Shown here: positions 1-7,702 of the stretch, piece by piece
Numbering within the stretch: the first letter of the stretch is position 1
How the letters are laid out: each line of letters starts with the position of its first letter
Source of the DNA: Aquamicrobium lusatiense
Lineage (GTDB): Bacteria > Pseudomonadota > Alphaproteobacteria > Rhizobiales > Rhizobiaceae
Assembly: GCF_014201615.1 (NCBI RefSeq)
Contig: NZ_JACHEU010000005.1
Span: 1 to 64,000, forward strand
Direction: 5' to 3'
DNA length: 64,000 nt
Notes under the pieces: generated by a model
Told to the model about the DNA's origin: nothing
The model's input: only the letters and a program-made list of their open reading frames with translations
Databases searched by the model: none
Position numbers and translations under genes: made by a program

Positions 1-100
1 TGTTGCCGCCCGCAATGCCGGGACCAACCTTCGCCATCTCCATCAGCGAATCCCACAAACGGTCCGGATCAATGCGAAGGTTCTCGCCGGAGGTGACCAT
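1..100 (-). CDS. N-carbamoyl-beta-alanine amidohydrolase / Zn-dependent hydrolase (5' end only)
   Basis: Only the first 33 codons lie in the window; the gene runs off the left edge on the minus strand. The start ATG at 98-100 has a GAGGGA ribosome-binding site about 8 nt upstream. The visible N-terminus (MVTSGENLRIDPDRLW..., then a VGPGIAGGN stretch) matches the opening of the M20-type hydantoinase/carbamoylase family, where this region precedes a conserved RQTLTD segment. In reductive pyrimidine breakdown this enzyme hydrolyses N-carbamoyl-beta-alanine to beta-alanine, CO2 and ammonia. The neighbouring aminotransferase, rutR-type regulator and preTA support that role, but the catalytic metal ligands are outside the window, so an allantoate or other carbamoyl-amino-acid hydrolase cannot be excluded. 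Bases 101-272 upstream hold no gene. Confidence 0.7.
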   Translation of the reverse strand, partial: MVTSGENLRIDPDRLWDSLMEMAKVGPGIAGGN

Positions 101-272
101 TCCATTCCCTCTTGTTTTGCGCGCATTCCCGCCGCCATCGCGGTCAGGAAGACCCGTTCTTGTTATCCTTGGCAGTTCCAGCGGAATTCTTTCCGTCTCT
201 GTTGGAACTGTCCTGAAGGCGGGGGCAGCACTTCTCCCTGCGCTGCCCCTCACCCTTTCTCATTGTGGCCGG

Positions 273-1601
273 TCAGTCGACCATTCTCAACACCTCACGC
301 ACATGATCGATGAGTTCATCGATCTGGCCCTTGGAAATGATGAGCGGCGGCGACAGCGCGATGATGTCGCCGGTGGTGCGGATCAGCGCGCCGCGCTCGA
401 AGGCTTTCACGAAGGCGTCGAATGCACGCTTGGTCGGCGCACCCGCGATCGGCTCCAGTTCGATGGCGCCGACAAGGCCAATGTTGCGGATGTCGATGAC
501 ATGCGGCTCGTCCTTCAGCGAATGGAGCGCGTCTTCCCAGTAAGGCGCCAGTTCCGCGCCGCGGGTCAGCAGGCCCTCTTCCTTGTAGGTGTCGAGCGTG
601 GCCAGCGCCGCCGCCGAAGCGATCGGGTTGCCCGAATAGGTGTAGCCGTGGAAGAACTCGATCACATGCTCGGGGCCGTTCATGAAGGCATCGTGCACGT
701 CCTTGGTCACGAACACCGCGCCCATGGGGATCACGCCGTTGGAAATGCCCTTTGCCGTGGTGATGATGTCGGGGATGACATCGAAATAGTCGGCTGCAAA
801 CGGCGTTCCCAGACGGCCGAAACCGGTGATGACCTCATCAAAGATCAGCAGGATGCCGTGCTTGGTGCAGATATCGCGCAGGCGCTTGAGATAGCCCTTC
901 GGCGGAATGAGCACGCCGGTCGAGCCGGCCACCGGCTCTACGATGACGGCCGCGATGGTCGAGGCGTCGTGCAGGGCGACGATCCGCTCCAGCTCGTCCG
1001 CCAGTTCGAGGCCATGCTCGGGCTCGCCCCTGGTGAAGGTGTTCTTGCCGGGCAGATGGGTGTGCGGCAGATGATCGACGCCCGTCAGCAGCGAGCCGAA
1101 CATCTTGCGGTTGGAAACGATGCCGCCCACCGAGATGCCGCCGAAATTGACGCCGTGATAGCCGCGCTCGCGGCCGATCAGGCGGGTGCGGGAGCCCTCG
1201 CCGCGGGCACGGTGATAGGCAATGGCCATCTTCAGCGCCGTGTCGGCGGATTCCGAACCCGAATTTGTGAAGAACACATGCTCCATGCCCTTCGGAGCGA
1301 TATCGACCAGCCGGTTAGCCAGCTCGAACACGATGGGATGGCCCATCTGGAAGGCCGGCGCATAATCGAGTTCGGCGGCCTGGTGCTGGATCGCCTCGGT
1401 GATCTTCGGGCGGCAATGGCCGGCGTTCACGCACCACAGGCCGGCGGTGCCGTCCATGATCTTGCGGCCGTCGGCGGCGGTATAATGCATATCCTTGGCG
1501 CCCACGAGCATGCGCGGCGCCTGCTTGAACTGCCTGTTTGCCGTGAACGGCATCCAGAATGCGGAAAGATCGTTAGGCGCTACTTTAAGCCTGTTGGACA
1601 T
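273..1601 (-). CDS. Omega-amino acid (beta-alanine):pyruvate aminotransferase, class III
   Basis: This 442-residue protein is a class-III PLP-dependent aminotransferase. The motif IFDEVITGFGRLG is followed by the Schiff-base lysine in TTAKGISNG (about K284). Family members with this ending convert beta-alanine and pyruvate to malonate semialdehyde and alanine, the last step of reductive pyrimidine degradation. The start at 1601 is chosen because AGGAGG lies 7 nt upstream; a longer reading from 1652 would add 17 residues of non-conserved sequence. It precedes the partial amidohydrolase gene on the same strand and is divergent from the TetR gene, with a RutR-like operator between them. Length is normal for the family. 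Substrate is inferred from neighbours: other omega-amino acids or taurine are possible. Confidence 0.85.
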   Translation of the reverse strand: MSNRLKVAPNDLSAFWMPFTANRQFKQAPRMLVGAKDMHYTAADGRKIMDGTAGLWCVNAGHCRPKITEAIQHQAAELDYAPAFQMGHPIVFELANRLVDIAPKGMEHVFFTNSGSESADTALKMAIAYHRARGEGSRTRLIGRERGYHGVNFGGISVGGIVSNRKMFGSLLTGVDHLPHTHLPGKNTFTRGEPEHGLELADELERIVALHDASTIAAVIVEPVAGSTGVLIPPKGYLKRLRDICTKHGILLIFDEVITGFGRLGTPFAADYFDVIPDIITTAKGISNGVIPMGAVFVTKDVHDAFMNGPEHVIEFFHGYTYSGNPIASAAALATLDTYKEEGLLTRGAELAPYWEDALHSLKDEPHVIDIRNIGLVGAIELEPIAGAPTKRAFDAFVKAFERGALIRTTGDIIALSPPLIISKGQIDELIDHVREVLRMVD

Positions 1602-1675
1602 GACCAAGCCTCCTGATGGTTGATGTCTCGCGGCCAACGCTTGGTCCCTCAAGCCAATTTGTGCTAGTCAATTTT

Positions 1676-1691
1676 TTGACCGATTGGACAA
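1676..1691. promoter_or_regulatory. RutR-like operator
   Basis: The 16-mer TTGACCGATTGGACAA matches the published E. coli RutR box (TTGACCA-NN-TGGTCAA) at 12 of 14 specified positions. It lies between the divergent aminotransferase and TetR genes, 75 nt upstream of the aminotransferase start. Function as the operator of the adjacent RutR-type regulator is inference. Confidence 0.6.
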
Positions 1692-1760
1692 ACGTTAGCA
1701 CCGCTGTATGAGCGGTCAAGCGATTACTAACCGAAAAGTTCTACGATCCGCCCGATCCAA

Positions 1761-1782
1761 TGGACCGTGAACAACTGGTCCA
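1761..1782. repeat. Inverted repeat upstream of the TetR gene
   Basis: Perfect 6-bp arms TGGACC and GGTCCA are separated by 10 nt; a further TTGGTCCAG copy follows at 1788-1796. The arms resemble RutR half-sites and sit 45-66 nt before the regulator start, so this may be a second, autoregulatory site. That role is inferred from position only. Confidence 0.35.
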
Positions 1783-1826
1783 GAGAATTGGTCCAGATTA
1801 TGTTGAGCCGGAAGGACCGAGTGTTC

Positions 1827-2450
1827 ATGGCATCCACCGCAAGGCCACTCACGCGCATCCAGCAGGAAAAGCGCGAAATCATACTTGAAGCGGCGCTCGA
1901 CGTGTTTTCGGCCCATGGCTTCCGGGGTGCCACCATCGATCAGGTCGCGGATTCGGCGGGGATGTCGAAGCCCAATCTTCTCTATTATTTCCGCAACAAA
2001 GAAGACATTCATGCCACGCTGATGGAGCGTTTGCTCCACACCTGGCTTGCTCCGCTTCTGGAGTTCGACGACGCCGACGATCCCATCACCGAGATCAGGA
2101 GCTACATTCGCCGCAAGCTCGAAATGGCGCGCGATTTTCCCCGCGAAAGCCGCCTGTTCGCCAATGAGATTCTTCAGGGCGCGCCGCGCATCAGGGAGAT
2201 GCTGGAAGGCGAGCTGAAGGATCTGGTCGATGAAAAGGCTCGCATCATCGAGAACTGGATGCGGGCCGGAAAGATCGCCAGAGCCGACCCCTACCACCTC
2301 ATCTTCGCCATCTGGGCGACCACCCAGCACTATGCCGATTTCGATGTGCAGGTGCGCGCCGTGCTGGGCCCGGACCGGGATGGCGAGGGCCGGTTCGAGG
2401 ATGCCGCGCGCTTCCTCGAACAGCTTTTCCTTGGCTGCCTCAGGGTTTGA
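1827..2450 (+). CDS. rutR: TetR-family regulator of pyrimidine catabolism, RutR type
   Basis: The 207-residue protein has an N-terminal TetR helix-turn-helix (about residues 12-58, with SAGMSKPNLLYYFRNKE) and a C-terminal ligand domain close to E. coli RutR along its length, for example LLYYF..KE, WLAPL, EYIR/SYIRRKLE, DPYHLIFAIWATTQHYADF. E. coli RutR binds uracil and represses pyrimidine-utilisation genes. Here it sits divergently from the omega-aminotransferase and 1.3 kb from preA, so it probably controls the reductive pathway, like the PydR-type regulators proposed in other proteobacteria. The start at 1827 aligns with the family; upstream in-frame codons would add 20 unusual residues. 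RutR-like sequences lie in front of the aminotransferase gene and of preT. Confidence 0.85.
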   Translation: MASTARPLTRIQQEKREIILEAALDVFSAHGFRGATIDQVADSAGMSKPNLLYYFRNKEDIHATLMERLLHTWLAPLLEFDDADDPITEIRSYIRRKLEMARDFPRESRLFANEILQGAPRIREMLEGELKDLVDEKARIIENWMRAGKIARADPYHLIFAIWATTQHYADFDVQVRAVLGPDRDGEGRFEDAARFLEQLFLGCLRV

Positions 2451-2528
2451 GGAAGCCGCCGGACCTATCGGCCGGCAAGAGATTGCAGCCCTCCGCCATA
2501 CGGGTAGGAAAGATGAGCGGTACCTGCA

Positions 2529-2987
2529 TCAGGCGGCCATTGCCTCCTCTGCCGGATGCAGCGCATGGAACGACACGCACAGCCGGTTCCAGATATTGAT
2601 CATGCCGATGGCAACCGTCAGCTTGACCATTTCCTCTTCCGAAAAATGCTTCAGGGTCACCTCGTAAAGGGCCTGCGGAACACCCTGCCCCGCGATCAGC
2701 GTCACCGCTTCGGTATAAGCAAAAGCAGCCCGTTCGCGCTCGGAATAGAGCGGCGATTCCTTCCATGCGGAAACCAGAAACACGCGCTGCTGGCTCTCGT
2801 CGTCGCGCATCGCCTCACGGCTGTGCATATCGACGCAGAAGGAGCAGCCATTGATCTGCGAGGCCCGGAGCTTGACCAGATGCAGCAGCGAGTGCTCGAG
2901 ACCGGACTCCTCGACGGCCTGATTGAGCTTCAGCACCTGTTTCATGATCGCAGGGGCCGTGGCGAAAAAATCCATTCTCTGTTTCAT
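2529..2987 (-). CDS. Carboxymuconolactone decarboxylase / AhpD-family alkylhydroperoxidase-like protein
   Basis: This 152-residue protein has the AhpD/CMD fold signature: a CxxC pair in NGCSFCVDMH (C48, C51) with a downstream histidine (H55), as in peroxidase-active members of the family. Such proteins reduce peroxides using thiols or act in poorly defined redox reactions. It follows an rrf2-type regulator gene on the same strand after 37 nt, an arrangement common for CMD-domain proteins under redox-sensing repressors. The start at 2987 is preferred over upstream codons, which lie in the preceding gene in another frame. Physiological substrate is unknown. A bulky low-complexity extension is absent and length is typical. 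Confidence 0.8.
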   Translation of the reverse strand: MKQRMDFFATAPAIMKQVLKLNQAVEESGLEHSLLHLVKLRASQINGCSFCVDMHSREAMRDDESQQRVFLVSAWKESPLYSERERAAFAYTEAVTLIAGQGVPQALYEVTLKHFSEEEMVKLTVAIGMINIWNRLCVSFHALHPAEEAMAA

Positions 2988-3024
2988 CTCTTCATCCTTT
3001 CTGTCATGTGCCTGAATCAGGCTT

Positions 3025-3528
3025 CTAAGAAGTCTTCTGGGGCCGCCCGTGCTGTGCCACGAAGGCGCAGGCGGCAGCGACCGAACGCGGATCGGCGTCC
3101 TTCCTGAAGTCCGCCACGATGGTGGAGAGCTTCTCGGCGGCAAGCGCCATCCGCCAGGCTTTTTCCGCGCGCAGCATCGCAACCTTGATGCCGCAGGGCT
3201 TCACATAGGCGGCGTCCGGCAGCTTCACCGGGCCGTTGCGACGGATCTCGCCGCATCGGAACGCCGGCTGCGGCCCCTCCACCGCCACCACGATATCGAG
3301 CAGGGAAATGCGCTCCGCCGCCCGCGCCAGCCGATAGCCGCCGGCAGGCCCCGGCACGGATTCCAGAATGCCGGCCCCGGCCAGCGCCTGCAGGTGCTTG
3401 AGCAGGTAGCTTGGCGACAGGCCGAACTGCGCGGCCAGCGCCGATCCGGGGATCGTCGCCCCCTCCTCAAGCCCGGCCAGCGACGCCGCGCAGTGAATGG
3501 CCGCCTCGACGCCCTCGCTGAGTTTCAT
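3025..3528 (-). CDS. Rrf2-family transcriptional regulator
   Basis: The 167-residue protein starts with the Rrf2 winged helix (MKLSEGVEAAIHCAASLA..., recognition region LSPSYLLKHLQAL, wing GPAGGYRLAR). It has cysteines at about 13, 92 and 112, not the closely spaced three-cysteine cluster of IscR or RirA, so an Fe-S cofactor is doubtful and thiol sensing is equally possible. It heads a two-gene operon with the AhpD-like gene. Upstream, at 3564-3580, is a 17-bp imperfect palindrome of the size expected for an Rrf2 operator. The likely job is local repression of the peroxidase-like gene in response to oxidants or electrophiles; the inducer is not known. Confidence 0.8.
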   Translation of the reverse strand: MKLSEGVEAAIHCAASLAGLEEGATIPGSALAAQFGLSPSYLLKHLQALAGAGILESVPGPAGGYRLARAAERISLLDIVVAVEGPQPAFRCGEIRRNGPVKLPDAAYVKPCGIKVAMLRAEKAWRMALAAEKLSTIVADFRKDADPRSVAAACAFVAQHGRPQKTS

Positions 3529-3563
3529 TCAATCACATCCCATTTCATGGACAAGGATTATCA

Positions 3564-3580
3564 TGGATAAATTATGTCCA
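3564..3580. promoter_or_regulatory. Putative Rrf2 operator
   Basis: TGGATAAATTATGTCCA is an inverted repeat (TGGAYA-N5-TGTCCA, one mismatch) 36 nt upstream of the rrf2 start. A further TGGACA half-site lies at 3548-3553. Assignment to the adjacent regulator is inferred from position. The rest of 3529-3720 shows no gene. Confidence 0.4.
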
Positions 3581-3720
3581 CAATTAGGCGAAAGGAATGC
3601 AGGCGTCTCTGCTGACACCTCCTGCAACGGGGATCGCGATTTCAGACCATTTTTCCGCCACCCGCCAAGCGCAGGCGGGGCCGCTACCCCACGCGGCGAC
3701 CCCGCCCGGCCCGGGAGGAT

Positions 3721-5034
3721 CTATTCGGCCGCCGTGCGCGCCATCGGATTGTTCGGGTGCGTGGTCCAGTTGGCATAGACGGGCGAAACCGGCTGGCCGG
3801 TGCGCTCGTCGATCTCGCCGGCCGGCAGCGGCTGCATGGTGATGCAGCCTTCGACCGGACAGACATTGACGCACAGATTGCAGCCGACGCACTCGTCCTC
3901 CATAACCTCGAAATGGCGCACGCCGTCGACCATTGCCGTGATCGCCTGATGCGAGGTGTCCTCGCAGGCGATATGGCAGCGCCCGCATTTTATGCAGGCT
4001 TCCTGATCGATATGCGCCTTGGCGACATAGTTGAGGTTGAGATACTGCCAGTCGGTGACGTTGGGCGTGGCAAGACCAATGATGTCGTCGAGGCAACGAT
4101 GCCCCTTCTCGTCCATCCAGTTCTCAAGGCCGGCGATCATTTCCTGCACGATCCTGAAGCCATAGGTCATGGCCGCCGTGCACACCTGCACATTGCCGGC
4201 CCCCAGCGCCAGGAACTCGGCCGCATCGCGCCATGTGGTCACGCCGCCGATGCCGGAGATCGGCAGGCCGGCCGTTTCCCCGTCGCGCGCGATCTCGGCC
4301 ACCATGTTGAGCGCGATCGGCTTCACCGCCGGCCCGCAATAGCCGCCATGGCTGCCCCGGCCGTCGATCGACGGTTCCGGCGAAAAAGTGTCGAGATTGA
4401 CCGAGGTGATGGAGTTGATGGTGTTGATCAGCGACACCGCATCGGTGCCGCCGGCCTTCGCAGCCCGCGCCGGCTTACGGATGTCGGTGATGTTGGGCGT
4501 CAGCTTGGTGATGACGGGCATGCGCGTATATTGCTTGCACCAGCGCACCACCATCCCGATATATTCCGGCACCTGCCCCACGGCCGCGCCCATGCCTCGC
4601 TCGCTCATGCCGTGCGGACAGCCAAAATTCAGCTCGATGCCGTCCGCCCCGGTCTCCTCGACCAGCGGCAGGATCGCCTTCCATTCCTCCTCCACGCAGG
4701 GCACCATGATGGAGGCGACGAGCGCCCGGTCCGGCCAGTTCATCTTCACCTGCTTCATCTCACGCAGGTTGGTCTGCAGGTCGCGGTCGGTGATCAGCTC
4801 GATGTTGTTGAGGCCGAGCAGGCGCCGGTCCGCCCCCCAGATCGCCCCGTAGCGCGGGCCGTTGACGTTGACGACCGGCGGCCCTTCCGAGCCCAGCGTC
4901 TTCCACACCACGCCGCCCCAGCCTGCCCTGAAGGCGCGCTCGACATTATAGGCCTTGTCGGTCGGTGGCGCCGAGGCCAGCCAGAATGGATTGGGCGACC
5001 GGATACCGACGAAATCGCTGCGCAGATCTGCCAT
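3721..5034 (-). CDS. preA: NAD-dependent dihydropyrimidine dehydrogenase, subunit PreA
   Basis: The 437-residue protein has a dihydroorotate-dehydrogenase-like FMN barrel (about residues 1-330), with the substrate loop NFGCPHGMSERGMG, followed by two ferredoxin-type 4Fe-4S motifs near the C-terminus (CIKCGRCHIAC and CVGCNLCVNVC). With PreT it reduces uracil and thymine to the 5,6-dihydro forms using NADH. The upstream preT stop overlaps a possible ATG at 5040, but the GGGAGG ribosome-binding site is properly spaced (8 nt) only for the ATG at 5034, so that start is used. The residue equivalent to the catalytic cysteine of the mammalian enzyme appears to be valine (RGMGAAVGQ); see findings. Confidence 0.93.
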   Translation of the reverse strand: MADLRSDFVGIRSPNPFWLASAPPTDKAYNVERAFRAGWGGVVWKTLGSEGPPVVNVNGPRYGAIWGADRRLLGLNNIELITDRDLQTNLREMKQVKMNWPDRALVASIMVPCVEEEWKAILPLVEETGADGIELNFGCPHGMSERGMGAAVGQVPEYIGMVVRWCKQYTRMPVITKLTPNITDIRKPARAAKAGGTDAVSLINTINSITSVNLDTFSPEPSIDGRGSHGGYCGPAVKPIALNMVAEIARDGETAGLPISGIGGVTTWRDAAEFLALGAGNVQVCTAAMTYGFRIVQEMIAGLENWMDEKGHRCLDDIIGLATPNVTDWQYLNLNYVAKAHIDQEACIKCGRCHIACEDTSHQAITAMVDGVRHFEVMEDECVGCNLCVNVCPVEGCITMQPLPAGEIDERTGQPVSPVYANWTTHPNNPMARTAAE

Positions 5035-5036
5035 GA

Positions 5037-6404
5037 TCATGCCCTCCCGTTCGCGCTGAGGGCGCGGTGGATGCTTTCCGCGGCATCCCTTCCCTGCGCC
5101 ACCGAGGTCACCGTCAGGTCGTCGCCGCCATGTATGCAGTCGCCACCGGCCCAAACCTTGGCCATGGTGGTGCGCCCGTCGCCATCCACCCGTATGCGGC
5201 CATTCTCCAGTTCGATGATTTTGCCAGAACCGTTGAGGCTGTCGGCTGCGAAAGTCTGGCCGATAGCCTTGAAGATCTGGTCCACCGGCAGGGTGAGCAG
5301 TTCGCCCGTACCGGCCAGCCGGTCGCCATCCATGGTGGTGTATTCCAGTTCGAGCGCCGTGGCCCTGCCATTGTGCGCGATCACGCGGCGCGGCTGGAGC
5401 CAGTGGCGGATGATCACGCCGTTGGCGGCGGCGAGGTCCTGCTCGTAGAGCGAGGCGTTCATGTCGGCCTTGCCGCGCCGGTAGCAGATCGTCACCTCCT
5501 CCGCGCCGAGCAGCTTCGACTGGATGGCGGCGTCGATGGCCGTCATGCCGCCGCCGATGACAATGACGCGTCGCCCGACCGGGAGGGCAGCAAGATCCGA
5601 GGTCTGGCGCAGAATGGAGATGAAATCGACGGCGTTCTCGACCCCCGCCGCATCCTCGTCCTCGGCCCGCAGCGCATTGATGCCGCCAAGCCCCATGCCG
5701 AGGAAAACCGCATCATGGCTTGCGGCGAGATCGGCAAGCTCAACGTCGCGGCCAAGCGCCATGCCGTTCCTGATGTCGATGCCGCCGATGGCGGTCACAT
5801 AATCGACCTCGGCCTGCGCGAAATCGTCGGTGCTCTTGTAGGCGGCGATGCCATATTCGTTGAGCCCGCCGGCCTTCGGCCGCGCCTCATAGATGGTCAC
5901 CTCATGGCCGTGCATGGCCAGCCGGTGCGCGCAGGCGAGCCCGCCCGGCCCCGCGCCCACGACTGCCACCCTTTTGCCGCTGCCGTGCTCGGGGCGATGG
6001 TAGAACTGCCGCCTTTCCTCCATGGCAACATCGGTGGCGTAGCGTTGCAGGCGGCCGATCTGCACCGGCTTGCCCTCCGCCGCCTCGCGCACGCAGGCTT
6101 CCTCGCACAGCGTCTCGGTCGGGCAGACCCGCGCGCACATGCCGCCCAGAATGTTCTGGTCGAAGATCGTCTTTGCAGCGCCCACAGCATTGCCCGTGGC
6201 GATCTGGCGGATGAACAGCGGAATGTCGATGCTGGTCGGGCAGACCTGCATGCAGGGCGCATCGTAGCAGAAATAACACCGGTCGGCCTCGACCAGCGCC
6301 TCATGATGATCGAACGGCGGATGAAGATCGGCGAAGTTCTCAGCATAGGTCTCAGCCGGTAGCCGGCCACCGGCAATGCCTTCCTTGAAATGACCAGTCG
6401 CCAT
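5037..6404 (-). CDS. preT: NAD-dependent dihydropyrimidine dehydrogenase, subunit PreT
   Basis: This 455-residue protein corresponds to the N-terminal, electron-input half of dihydropyrimidine dehydrogenase and to the small subunit of glutamate synthase. It has an N-terminal region with cysteine clusters for 4Fe-4S centres (CYFCYDAPCMQVCP and CARVCPTETLCEEAC), an FAD-binding GAGPGG at about residue 150, an NAD(P)H-binding GGGMTA near 280 and a C-terminal FAD motif (WAGGDC). It passes electrons from NADH to PreA. The start has GGGGAG 7 nt upstream. It is the first gene of the preT-preA operon, with a RutR-like box 72 nt upstream of its start. Confidence 0.93.
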   Translation of the reverse strand: MATGHFKEGIAGGRLPAETYAENFADLHPPFDHHEALVEADRCYFCYDAPCMQVCPTSIDIPLFIRQIATGNAVGAAKTIFDQNILGGMCARVCPTETLCEEACVREAAEGKPVQIGRLQRYATDVAMEERRQFYHRPEHGSGKRVAVVGAGPGGLACAHRLAMHGHEVTIYEARPKAGGLNEYGIAAYKSTDDFAQAEVDYVTAIGGIDIRNGMALGRDVELADLAASHDAVFLGMGLGGINALRAEDEDAAGVENAVDFISILRQTSDLAALPVGRRVIVIGGGMTAIDAAIQSKLLGAEEVTICYRRGKADMNASLYEQDLAAANGVIIRHWLQPRRVIAHNGRATALELEYTTMDGDRLAGTGELLTLPVDQIFKAIGQTFAADSLNGSGKIIELENGRIRVDGDGRTTMAKVWAGGDCIHGGDDLTVTSVAQGRDAAESIHRALSANGRA

Positions 6405-6475
6405 TCCACACTCCCCTTGCTGTTCTTCAGGCCCCTTGTTCTTGTATTTGAGGAAAGGCTAGCACATCCGGAACT

Positions 6476-6491
6476 TTTATCAATTGGTCTA
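6476..6491. promoter_or_regulatory. Possible RutR-like operator upstream of preT
   Basis: TTTATCAATTGGTCTA matches the 14 specified positions of the E. coli RutR box at 11, with a good right half (TGGTCTA). It lies 72 nt upstream of preT. It is weaker than the box at 1676-1691, and its use by RutR is inferred from the shared pathway. The surrounding 6405-6665 gap is AT-rich and shows no gene. Confidence 0.4.
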
Positions 6492-6665
6492 TTTTCAGCA
6501 AAGCCACTGAAAACGCACAGTAAACATGATTTATTATGTCATGTTTTTATACATCTTGCTGCAACCACGGAACATCTGCAGCGTTTTACCATGTCGGGAA
6601 CGGTCGGCATCGGCCGTCCTATGGATGCGACTGTACGACACGGTCGCCAAACGGGGAGAAATCTC

Positions 6666-7439
6666 ATGTCGGATCGCGCGAAATCCTTCTTCTGGTACGA
6701 ATTGATGACCAATGACCTGGAAGCCGCCGAAGCGTTCTACACCAGCGTCGTCGGCTGGACGGCGGAGCCCTTCGATGCGCCCGGCGCTCCACCCTATCTC
6801 GTCGTCAAGGCCGGAGACCGCGGCGTCGGCGGTCTCATGGCCTTTCCCGAGGAAATCCGCGACAGCGGCCTGCCACCGGCATGGATGGGCTATATCGAGG
6901 CCGACGATGTCGACGCCGTCACCGCCTCGGTGAAGGCGTCAGGCGGATCGGTGCATCGGGAGCCGGCGGACATTCCCGATGTCGGGCGCTTTTCGGTGGT
7001 CGCCGATCCGCAAGGCGCGGTCTTCATGCTGCTGCACGGGAATGGGCCGGAACTGCCGCCGGCGCCAATGGACGCGCCCAGTCACATCGGCTGGCGCGAG
7101 CTTTATGCCGATGACTGGGAAAGCGCGCTGGAATTCTACTCCGGCCAGTTCGGCTGGACCGGAGATGAAGCCATAGACATGGGCGAGATGGGCACCTACC
7201 AGCTTTTCGCCGTCAATGGCGAACAGAACGGCGGCATGATGAACCGCCCGCCACAAATGCCGGTGCCCTGCTGGCAGTTCTATTTCAACGTGCCAGCCAT
7301 CGATGCGGCCGCAAGGCGCGTCACCGATGGCGGCGGCACGGTGATATTCGGACCGGAGGAAGTTCCCGGCGGCCAGTGGGTCGTCAACTGCATCGACCCG
7401 CAGGGCGCATTTTTCGGCCTCGTTGCCCCGGTCCGCTGA
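6666..7439 (+). CDS. VOC-superfamily protein with two glyoxalase-like domains
   Basis: The 257-residue protein is two tandem VOC (glyoxalase/bleomycin-resistance/extradiol dioxygenase) modules, roughly residues 1-120 and 135-257; both begin with a fold-typical FWYELMTNDLEAAEAFY / WRELYADDWESALEFY segment and end in DPQGA.F. This layout is known from the CFP-30B / Rv0577-like group, whose enzymatic role is unsettled. The start at 6666 is the first methionine that fits the first domain. It is monocistronic on the plus strand, divergent from preT, and followed by an intergenic palindromic repeat. No substrate can be inferred from context; a link to pyrimidine degradation is not supported. Confidence 0.75.
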   Translation: MSDRAKSFFWYELMTNDLEAAEAFYTSVVGWTAEPFDAPGAPPYLVVKAGDRGVGGLMAFPEEIRDSGLPPAWMGYIEADDVDAVTASVKASGGSVHREPADIPDVGRFSVVADPQGAVFMLLHGNGPELPPAPMDAPSHIGWRELYADDWESALEFYSGQFGWTGDEAIDMGEMGTYQLFAVNGEQNGGMMNRPPQMPVPCWQFYFNVPAIDAAARRVTDGGGTVIFGPEEVPGGQWVVNCIDPQGAFFGLVAPVR

Positions 7440-7445
7440 CAAACG

Positions 7446-7550
7446 AAAGCATCTCGCCCGAAAGTGAGACCGGTTTCGGGACAACGACATGCGTGAAAAC
7501 AGGCACTCAAGGCGTAAGGTGCGACCTGAAAGATCGCGACACGCTTCAGG
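7446..7550 (+). repeat. Palindromic intergenic repeat (RIME-like), copy A
   Basis: About 105 bp starting AAAGCAT and carrying the core CGCCCGAAAGTGAGACCGGTT followed by TTTCGGG and GACATGCG, then a second arm ending in AAGATCGCGACACGCTT. The same element recurs at 8298, 31760 (inverted), 38580 and 39956. It resembles the rhizobial intergenic mosaic elements (RIME). This copy sits 6 nt after the VOC gene. Confidence 0.75.
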
Positions 7551-7702
7551 CCGCTCCACCGCCGTGCGCGGTCACGGAGCGGCCTTTGTTTTCATAGGCT
7601 TGCAGCCGGCTTCGGAATCAGGATGGGAACTGCCCCTGTCCCGCCACAAAGGTTAAAATCCGCTCAACACTCCCTTTATCATTTGCGCGTAAAGCTCGGG
7701 CC

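Noticed and set aside
3..1616. Plus-strand 537-codon frame opposite the aminotransferase gene
   Set aside because: Shadow of a class-III aminotransferase with intact active-site motifs on the minus strand.
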